DNA from: Aquila chrysaetos chrysaetos
Taxonomy: Eukaryota > Chordata > Aves > Accipitriformes > Accipitridae
Assembly: GCF_900496995.4 (NCBI RefSeq)
Contig: NC_044005.1
Location: 50,726,517 to 50,790,516 of the forward strand
Direction of reading: 5' to 3'
DNA: 64,000 bases
In this document: in pieces, positions 56,392-64,000 of the stretch
How the letters are laid out: every line of letters begins with the position of its first letter
Numbering within the stretch: the first letter of the stretch is position 1
The notes under the pieces: model-generated
Database searches by the model: none
Seen by the model: only the letters and a program-made list of their open reading frames with translations
What the model was told of the DNA's origin: nothing
Position numbers and translations under genes: made by a program

Positions 56392-56706
56392 ATGTCTTGC
56401 TTCAGACCCTGTCTCCCAACGCCCTGCGGCGCCTCCGGCCCAACCCCACTTGCAAGCAGCTGCAGTGAGCCCTGTGTCGCCCGCGCTGACTCGACGGTGG
56501 CCATCCAGGCCTCCCCGGTGGTGGTGACCCTGCCGGGCCCCATCCTCACCTCTTTCCCTCAGAGCACAGCCGTGGGATCCTCGCTGTCAGCTGCTGTTGG
56601 GAGCTCCCTCAGCGCCGGGGGGGTTCCCATCTCTTCTGGGGGCTCCCTTGGTCTGGGGGGGTCAGGGCTGTGTCTGCCTCCCACCCGCTGCGGTCTGAAC
56701 TGCTGA
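56392..56706 (+). CDS. Feather-type beta-keratin lacking one cysteine codon (K3b)
   Basis: This corneous beta-protein has 104 residues, one fewer than the other intact copies. The N-terminal motif reads [11 protein letters not shown] where the others read [12 protein letters not shown], so Cys 32 is missing through an in-frame 3-base loss in a GCTGCGCTG stretch. The beta core and tail are intact. The intron is 55840-56370, the exon 2 leader starts at 56371, and ATTAAA lies at 57132-57137. Downstream sequence is that of a K- gene. Loss of one N-terminal cysteine could remove a disulphide partner, but many family members vary here. Confidence 0.9.
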   Translation: MSCFRPCLPTPCGASGPTPLASSCSEPCVARADSTVAIQASPVVVTLPGPILTSFPQSTAVGSSLSAAVGSSLSAGGVPISSGGSLGLGGSGLCLPPTRCGLNC

Positions 56707-58108
56707 AGCCAGCAGATCATCCCCTTTGGAGCACCAAGGAAGACGGGGATCCTGCAGCAGCAGGAGCGTAGCCACGGCTTGCAGGTGGGCTGAGTGTCCT
56801 CATCCCACCTGGCAGAAGGGACCTGTGCCTGCTGCTCCTCGCCGCACTGCAGGCCTCGCCGTGTCTCCTCTGGCTCTGCTTTGCTCTGAGCTCCTCAGGA
56901 AAGGGCTCGTTCTCTTCTGCTTTGCTGAACCTCCTGCTGACGGAGGGAGTGTGCCGGAGTTAGGGCCTGCTCTTGGTGGGCTGGCATTGCCACCGGGTAG
57001 ATCGGAATGGGGAAAGGCAAGCGCTTTGCCTGGAGCTTGTCCTTGGGAAATGGGCCATTCTCTGTGCCTCCCGGAACCCTGCAGACGTGCTTCTCGGTCT
57101 CTGTTCCGAGCCACTGCATTTCCTCCTTCTCATTAAAGACTTTGTGCAGCACAGCTGGAGACGCGTGTTCATTTCTCCTCCTCCTCCTCCTCCCTCAGTT
57201 AGCTACGCGCTCTGCAAGGTCGAGCAAGTGGCTTCTGTCCTGAGCTTACCACCAGTTGTCATTAGAGCTCCCTGAACTGATACCAGAGCACCAAAAATAA
57301 GCAAGCAAGAAGAAGACTAAAAGCCCCAGAGAAATGGAGCGTGAGTCTGCAACCTGCTCATCACAGCCCTGCAATGTCTCCCAGGGTCAGCCTTGCGTCC
57401 CAACCCTGAAAGCATTCAAGAGCTCATCTCATTTCTTCTGCCAGTGTACCCAGCGCTTCTTGCATGTATGCTCACGAAGCAGTGACTTTTCACTGCCTCC
57501 CCTGAGTACCCACTGGCCGAGGATAGTAGCAGGCTTATGAACCGGCCTGAGATGATAACATGGAGACATGTGCTCAGCTGAGTTGTGGAGGGTGCCTTCC
57601 AAAACAGGCAGGGACAAGTTGCCTCTCTGAGCCTGAATCTCAGCGAGACTCATGGCATTTGGAAGTCAGGTTTATGCCTCCTTTCCTTTTGCTGATGCAC
57701 CTTGCTACTCACAGGTGTTTTGGAGGCAAGAAGCACCTAAGCTGCTCAGCAGTAAAGCAAGGCCTCCTACGTGCAAGCATGCAGCCAAGCACAAAGCTAG
57801 ATCCAGTGTCACTGTTTAGTCTTGCAGATTATGCGTTACTCTCCTCAGCGCTGCACCACCAACGCCTCTCAGCGGTCACTGCTGCTCCAGGTGCATGAAT
57901 TTTGGACCAGGGGCACATCTTCCCCTGACCGAATGCTGTTGCTTCTGCTTTCTCTCTTGGTGCAATCCAGCAGCAAGTGGAAACCCTTCTGCAAGGTGTC
58001 CTTCCTCTGCAGCAGCCCTTGATGTCTGCATGCTGGGTGTCCTTACAGGGATGTCACCAGTGTCTTTGTGTGGCTGATTCCCACTTCTGCACAGCTAGGG
58101 GCTCTGTC

Positions 58109-58339
58109 AGCCCTGCCAAAGGGACACTGAGGTGATTAAGGACTTGGCTCATCTGTCATACAAGGACAGGCTGGGGCAGCTGGGGTTGGTTAGCCTGCAG
58201 AAGGGAAGGCTGAGGGTGCTGGAGAGTGGACAGGTAGATTAAAGGAGAGAGCGCCATCCTCTTGTCAGTGGTGCCCAGTGGGAGGGCAAGAAACAATGGA
58301 CAGAGGTGGAAATACGAGAAATGTCTCACACAAAGTAAC
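58109..58339 (+). mobile_element. CR1 fragment (right arm)
   Basis: Reverse-complement copy of 51977-52207. Confidence 0.75.
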
Positions 58340-59442
58340 CCCATTTTACTGCGGGGGTGGTCAAAGACCAGTGTCCCAATTGGTGAGATGTGATTGTTAA
58401 TACGGACATTTGAGTTAACGTCTCAGTCCTCTCAATTGTTGTTCACAGTCTTTGTATGAAGAACAGCCATTGCAATTCTCTCTTTCATTGGTGTTGTGGG
58501 AGTAAACTCCAGGGGATGGGTATGGAGTGGAAAGGAGGAAAGCGCTGGTTTTCATGTCTGGACGTAGGCAGCGTGATTGCCACATGGGGTTAGGGTGGGC
58601 ATTTCAGTAGGGAACTGAGCATGCACAATCACAATCCTGCTCTTCATAACTCCACCTATTTGTAGCACTGCCGATGGCAGAGTGGGAGTCTGTAAATACT
58701 GTGCTAACACAACCCCGCCACCCAGATTGGGTTTTGACTATCAGCACAGCAAAGAACATTGCATTTCTTGCTTTAAGCAACCCTGGAATCAGAGACTTGA
58801 GAAGCTTTGTCCCCTTTAGGCAGAGAGTCTAGTTGAGAGAGGCTCCTCAGGTTTCCCTTGAACCGCAGGCCATAAGCTGCAAGAGAAGTGAGGGTGTCTC
58901 AGTTCTTAGTTACCAGGAACATCACTACACCCAATTCCAGTGAACTTCAGGACATCTCTGCAATGCCGGAGCCTGGACAGGTTAGGTCAGCCTCTCCAGG
59001 GTGACTTCAGAACTGACAGACAGGCCTCTGAGCCATTACATAAGGAGCAGGCCTCCTGCCACCACACAGCCCAATTGCATTGCTGGCCTCATGAAGCACT
59101 GGGCGTGTCCCTTGACCACCACCTAGGCATTATTGATCTTCCCTTGTACCCTGCCATGGCAGCATGCTTGTCTTGACAGGTGCAACCACCACCAGCAGCA
59201 GGTGCAGTTCTGTGCCAGGCCAAAAAAGCGTCTCAGCTGGCTCTTGTACCAGCACTGCAGTGAGGAGCCTAGGCTGGAGCCCTCCCAACAGGTAGAAAGC
59301 ACTGGTCTCTCTTCGTCTTAAGGCTGCAGGGAGGCGAGGGGCTTTAAACCCCAGGGGAAAGCTGGCATTTTTTGAGCAGAAGAGCCTGCCTGCAGAAGAT
59401 GTAAGGCACCCACCCTGGAGCCAGCCTGAAGAGATGTCTGTC

Positions 59443-59514
59443 TGCCTTGGCCAGGAAGCAAAGTCGGGTCAACTGCTTGCAAGGCAGCTGTGCTCACCGC
59501 TATACCACCAATGC
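59443..59514 (-). pseudogene. tRNA-Gly-derived relic with TGC anticodon (right arm)
   Basis: Reverse-complement copy of 50800-50871. Confidence 0.8.
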
Positions 59515-60491
59515 AGCTTTGGGCAGTGCTGCCTCCTGCTCCTCCACTTCACAGACTGGCCAGCCTCCTCCCTCCAGCCCCCCGCACACACACTGCCTCA
59601 AGCCACTCTTTATGCTCACCCTCTTGGCTGCAACCCCCTCCCACCCTTGCTCTGCATGCAGACAGGCACTGCCAAACGCACCATCTCCACACTGTCCTCT
59701 TGTAACCACTTTTGCAATATGCATGCTGCAGAGCCAAAAGGGAATAGGAACTGCTTTCATCTAATTATGGAAATGTTTAGGCATTGGACAATGCTTGCCA
59801 GTGCTGGAAAAAAGCTCTGGACATACCTATTCCACCAAATCAAGCTCTCTCCAGTCTCCCTTTAAATCATCCACACCCCCCCCATTTATCCTCCCTTTGC
59901 CCCTCCACACTTTTCCTCAGCCAGGCTCTACCTCGCCCTTTCCATGGATCTCTCCCACTCTTGCAAGCCATTCCCTCTACACACCAACAACCTGCACAGC
60001 AGTCGTGGTTTTTCTTCAGGAGTTGACACCACCCTATGTCCCCAAGAGGCTGAAGGTGCTGCTGGGAGGTCACTACCTTCCCTGGAGGACTCTCCCCATG
60101 TTAGTGCTTACAGCAGGCTTGGAGTCCTCCTCATATAAATTTGAGAAGCAGTGGGATGTAATATCCCACTCCACAATTACCACCATACCTGGTTGTCTCC
60201 ACACAGCTGCCTTCTCTTCTTCCCTGGAAACAGCACAGATGGCAGCTAGGGATTGAAATCATCCCCGCTGAGGCACGATATCCCAGATGCTCAGATGAGG
60301 ACAAGGCACTGGAAGCTGCAGTTGTAGCCCCCAGGGTTACGCCTCTCAAGACCTCTGGAAGCCTGGTAGCTGTCATGCTCCGTGCAGGTCTGAAATGCAG
60401 GACTTCAAGTAAAGCCTAGCCCTGAAACTGCCAGGAGCCGGGCGCCATTGCGCAGGGCACGTGATCAGCAGGGCAGAGAGGGCTGGAGCAG

Positions 60492-60547
60492 GTAGTTGTG
60501 GCCGAGTGGTGAAGGCGATGGACACGGTCCCCTTTTGGGCTCCCTGC
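60492..60547 (+). pseudogene. tRNA-Ser relic (right arm)
   Basis: Reverse-complement copy of 49769-49824. Confidence 0.75.
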
Positions 60548-61011
60548 AACTGACCACGCTGCAGCCAGCAGTGGGACTCGGCTCCACACTGTGCCTGGTG
60601 CCCAGGGAGACAGTAAAAGCCCCTTGCCTACAGCACTTGTCCTCACCCCACCCCCGAAACTGCTGGATGAAAGGGAAATCCTGCTCCCATTGACAAGGTA
60701 GGCATGTTGGGGGAAGAGAATGGACCAGTGCTGAGTATGAACCATGACAGGAGGTCCACTGTTGGTTCTTGAGAAGAACTTAAGAGCCTGATCTCACCTG
60801 ACACCCCAAGCAGAACAACCCCACCAGCTGTCCTCCCTATGCCTGAAAGTACAGCAGCTCGTCTCCAAAGAAAGCTTGCACAACATGGCCCTCATTGCTA
60901 AAGATTAAGGGAGGATACCTCATGGATCGGAGATCTTTCCAGCACTCACAAAGTGCGCCTCTCTTTAGGCGTCATGAAGGCAGACTGGTGAGGAGCAGCA
61001 GTGTCACAAAA

Positions 61012-62183
61012 TGGTGTGGTTTGGACCGCTTAAAGAATCACCTCCGATGGTATTAGCAAAAATTATTTAATAGGAATTTATATAAAAGCGCGACTTCGCA
61101 GAATTCGATGGCAAGGTTCACTCTATTACTTAATTCATGGATGAAATGCACACAGGAAAATTGTTATATATAAATTAAGGTATAGAGAGACCGAAAATGC
61201 AATAGGTTAAAAAAGCAATATAGAAAGAAAAATCGAGTTAGAATTGATTTCTCGTGATTTGTACAGAGATTGGGAATGTAAAAAGGGTAAGGGAGACCCT
61301 CCCATTGAGTCACAAGGTTCAGAGAAGACCCCCTTGCTTTCTAAACTCCTGTCAGAGTCTAGGTGCATCTGGATCAACTCCTAGTCCCAGAGTTGGTCAA
61401 CGATTTATATTTAAAGGGATTATGAGTATACTAGCAGCCTGAGATTCATTCAGAGTTGAATAGAGTTCCCAACAGCGATTTCAGTATAGATTTGAAAAGC
61501 AATAACTTGTAATATACTTGCTATAGGATATTCAGGTTAGTACACACACGTGCATAAAGGCACTAAGAGTTATACATAAGCAAGTGAAAGAGGTACCTGT
61601 TAAAAATTCCCCCTGAGTTCCATGAAAATATTCATGTCGAATGCTTCAGTATCTTTCTCAACTTGCGAAGGGTCGAGCCTCAAGGAGTGGAGAGCATCAG
61701 CCCAGGTCTTGTTGGCTTTCAGCGACAGACCTCCGATCTTCGCAAACAGAAAAGTTTGTGAGCTCTGAGAGGCATCCCACTCAGAGAGAGATGCTGGTCA
61801 CAGCCTGCTGCCGTTCAGGAGAGCTCAAGGAGTCTTACTTAGTACCACTGCTTATAGGTACGGGACGTGATTAGCTTTAGTCATCAAAAAATTACTGGGA
61901 TTCCAGCTGCACTGGTACCATTTCACGTGAGTTACGATTCAGGTAAGGAAGGCTCCAAGGCTGTCAGGGAATGACTTAAGATTCACATACGGGATGCTCC
62001 AGAGTTGTCAGGGGAGGACTGGCATGTCTCAAGGTTGTTATGAGAGAACTAGTTATCTCTACTTCCGGTTTCTGTTTTTGCTGGGCAGCAGGAGTCCTTG
62101 AGACAGTCAGCATAACTCCCTGTCTTAGCTGTGTGAGAGTTCCTGGTACGGTCAAGGAATGCTTAACTGCCCCATTCATTACA
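61012..62183 (-). mobile_element. AT-rich block, candidate LTR-like insertion (right arm)
   Basis: Reverse-complement copy of 48131-49304; element class unproven. Confidence 0.3.
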
Positions 62184-63600
62184 CTTACGCTAAGACCTAG
62201 CGAGGATTCCTGAGCTTGTAGTTCAGCCCAGACAGGGGGAAGAAATGCACCACCACAAGCAGGCAAGAAGTGGGGGGAAGAGTGTCACCAAGAGGGTCTT
62301 CCAGCTCAGACTGCCCACAGCCTTCCTGGGAGGCCTTGCAGCGTTTAAGACATGGCATGACCCAGTCCAGCTCAGCCGGACCTGCCCTGGGGTGACTGGG
62401 AGGCACCTCCACCCCAGCAGTGCTGGGCAGAATAGTCACCGCTTAAGGCACGGAGAGGAGGGGTTAGGGTTTCTCTGACTCCCTGGCATGCTGCATGGTG
62501 GCGGGGGCAGCCCTCGGCTGTCAGGGAGCAGCCAGGGCAGGCCTGCGCCAGGAGGGAGGACAAGCCAGGGGCTGTGGGGGAGCACAGCACAGCACAGCAC
62601 AGCACTGGCAGGGCAAGGCCTTCACCGCTGGTCTGAAAGGCAAGGCGCCAACTGCTAGACAACTTGCTTAGAAGAACGAACACTGCCTAGGACTAAGGGC
62701 TTTTACCTCAGGGTCAACGTGACCTGAAGACCCAACCTAAACTGGCTCTCACTGCCTGAGAACACCCCATGCAGATGATAAACCAATGGGAGATTTGTCT
62801 TTCAAAAAAACCCCAGGTATACGGCCACGGCCAGAACAGCAATCAACCTGAATCTAGCATAAAGCCCCTCCACCTGCACGGGACATTGGTTTAGAACAAT
62901 GACGATTAACACCCCACTGAGCATCTGTCCACACCACCTGCCCGGGAGAAGCACATACTGATTTGGGGAGCAATAGTAACTGATTAGCCCACCCCTTAAC
63001 ACGAGTAATTTGATTGGTGGACACAACTGTATTGTGAACATATACCAACCCTGCTTTCCTCTGTCTCGGGGTCCTCCGTGCATTAGGCTGGGGCACCACT
63101 ATGTGCACAGCCAAAATAGAGGGATTAATTCCCTTGGTAATTCTATGCTTGGTAATGCTAAGCGTCCTTGTCTCCCTCCTCGGCCGGCAAAGAACGGACG
63201 TTGACGCCGGGCACAGCCCCACAGCCCCCTGGGAGCTGGATTTCTGGGCAGGGTGGCAGCCCTCCTGAGCTCGCTTCGCTGGAGAGCAGCTCCCCTCTGC
63301 CCTGCAAAGCAACAAGGCTGCCCCCTCGCTCCGGGGTTTCCTTCAGTGCCTGCAGAGCCAGCTTGGCTGGTCAAGAAGAAAGTCCCCATCCCGGGTTATG
63401 GGCAGGAGATGTGGGGAGAAGGGCAAGGCAAGGCCCTTGAGCTACCCACCCCAGGCCCAAAGGAGGAGAACTTCCCAGAGAGCCAATCTTCTGGCCCGGG
63501 CGAGGGCCCAGGATAGAGGAAGGGAAGGAGGCACGAGGGCTGGCAGTGCCAGGGAGCATCGGGCAGGGCGGTGGGAGGTGCCGGCAGAGGTGCTGGGGGG

Positions 63601-63672
63601 AGCAGAGTGGCGCAGCGGAAGCGTGCTGGGCCCATAACCCAGAGGTCGATGGATCGAAACCATCCTCTGCTA
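63601..63672 (+). tRNA. Initiator tRNA-Met (CAT), right arm
   Basis: The same 72 bases as the three minus-strand copies, now on the plus strand and followed by a poly-T terminator at about 63681. It shows directly that this end of the window is inverted. Confidence 0.96.
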
Positions 63673-64000
63673 ATTGTCTCTTTTTTCCCCTCCTCCTGAC
63701 AGCTGCTGCCTCTCCCAGCAGCTTTTAACCTGCACTGCTCTAGCTCTCTGGGCACCCATGGCCGTGGCCCTCCCGTTCCCTCAGCCCCTTCTCTCTGCCA
63801 CTGCCACCTTCTTTCTCCTTTGCCTTCTTAGGAGCCAGCACTCCCATAGTGCCCCTCGGCAAGCCAGACGGGTGGCTGTGGAGCAGCAGGCAGAGCTCCC
63901 CCCACAAGGAAGTGGGTGTCCTGGGGACACAGGCATTTCTCCCTTCCCATCCGGCAGCTCAGTCCCAACTTCCCAGCCGCAAGCAGGGACCTCCACGAAT

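Larger units (their letters stand above)
55702..57152 (+). repeat. Inverted repeat arm K+ position (unit 3 right arm)
   Basis: It lies where K+ should be, but its 3' UTR carries K- markers ('caggaaagggctcg' and 'aaatgggcc') and it runs on into the reverse complement of the K- flank. It is therefore a K- arm in reverse. Confidence 0.93.
46314..64000. repeat. Large palindrome, arms 46314-54615 and 55702-64000
   Basis: The sequence from 55702 to the window end is the reverse complement of 46314-54615. Paired features have coordinates summing to about 110315: initiator tRNA-Met at 46642-46713 pairs with 63601-63672, and keratin at 53608-53925 pairs with 56392-56706. The arms are separated by a 1086-bp spacer. 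The right arm is cut by the window edge, so the total arm length is unknown. The arms differ by scattered small indels and a few substitutions. Confidence 0.93.

Noticed and set aside
1-64000. Prokaryotic features: operons, ribosome binding sites, CRISPR arrays, IS elements
   Set aside because: None is present. The spliced keratin genes, CR1 pieces and tRNA genes show a bird nuclear genome.

Overview
The window looks like vertebrate, specifically bird, nuclear DNA. The evidence is six feather-type beta-keratin (corneous beta-protein) genes, CR1 LINE fragments including one with the diagnostic 8-bp 3' terminal repeat, an LTR remnant of a type common in bird genomes, and eukaryotic tRNA genes with internal promoters. 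There are no operons, prokaryotic genes or CRISPR arrays. Most open reading frames are chance frames in GC-rich, non-coding DNA.

Layout. The window is built from one segment of about 20.1 kb in near-identical copies. Unit 1 is 1-20175, unit 2 is 20176-40303, and unit 3 starts at 40304, all in the same orientation. A complete unit reads, left to right: CR1 pieces, a 133-bp tandem duplication, tRNA-Leu(CAG), tRNA-Gly(TCC), a GC-rich minisatellite, a CR1 reverse-transcriptase piece, a (TG)n tract, initiator tRNA-Met, an AT-rich block of about 1.17 kb, a tRNA-Ser relic, a tRNA-Gly-derived relic, another CR1 piece, a leftward keratin gene, a 1086-bp spacer, a rightward keratin gene, an LTR remnant, two CR1 pieces, tRNA-Gln(CTG), and about 1.9 kb of unassigned DNA.

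Unit 3 departs from this plan. After its leftward keratin gene the spacer appears in the opposite orientation. The rightward keratin gene is then followed by the reverse complement of the left part of the unit, running to the end of the window. This forms a palindrome centred near 55158, with visible arms of about 8.3 kb (46314-54615 and 55702-64000). It is the arrangement expected if recombination, or an assembly path, switched strands inside the inverted keratin repeats.

The keratin genes form three divergent pairs. Each gene has a CATAAAAG TATA-like box, a short untranslated first exon, an intron of about 530 bp and a one-exon coding region. Four copies encode the same 105-residue protein, one is frameshifted in its tail, and one lacks a single cysteine codon. 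tRNA genes and keratin genes are amplified together. Within a unit the two keratin arms are nearly identical over the transcription unit, but their flanks have diverged, which suggests gene conversion. The central caution is that the palindrome could be real ampliconic structure or an assembly misjoin; reads spanning the junctions would decide.
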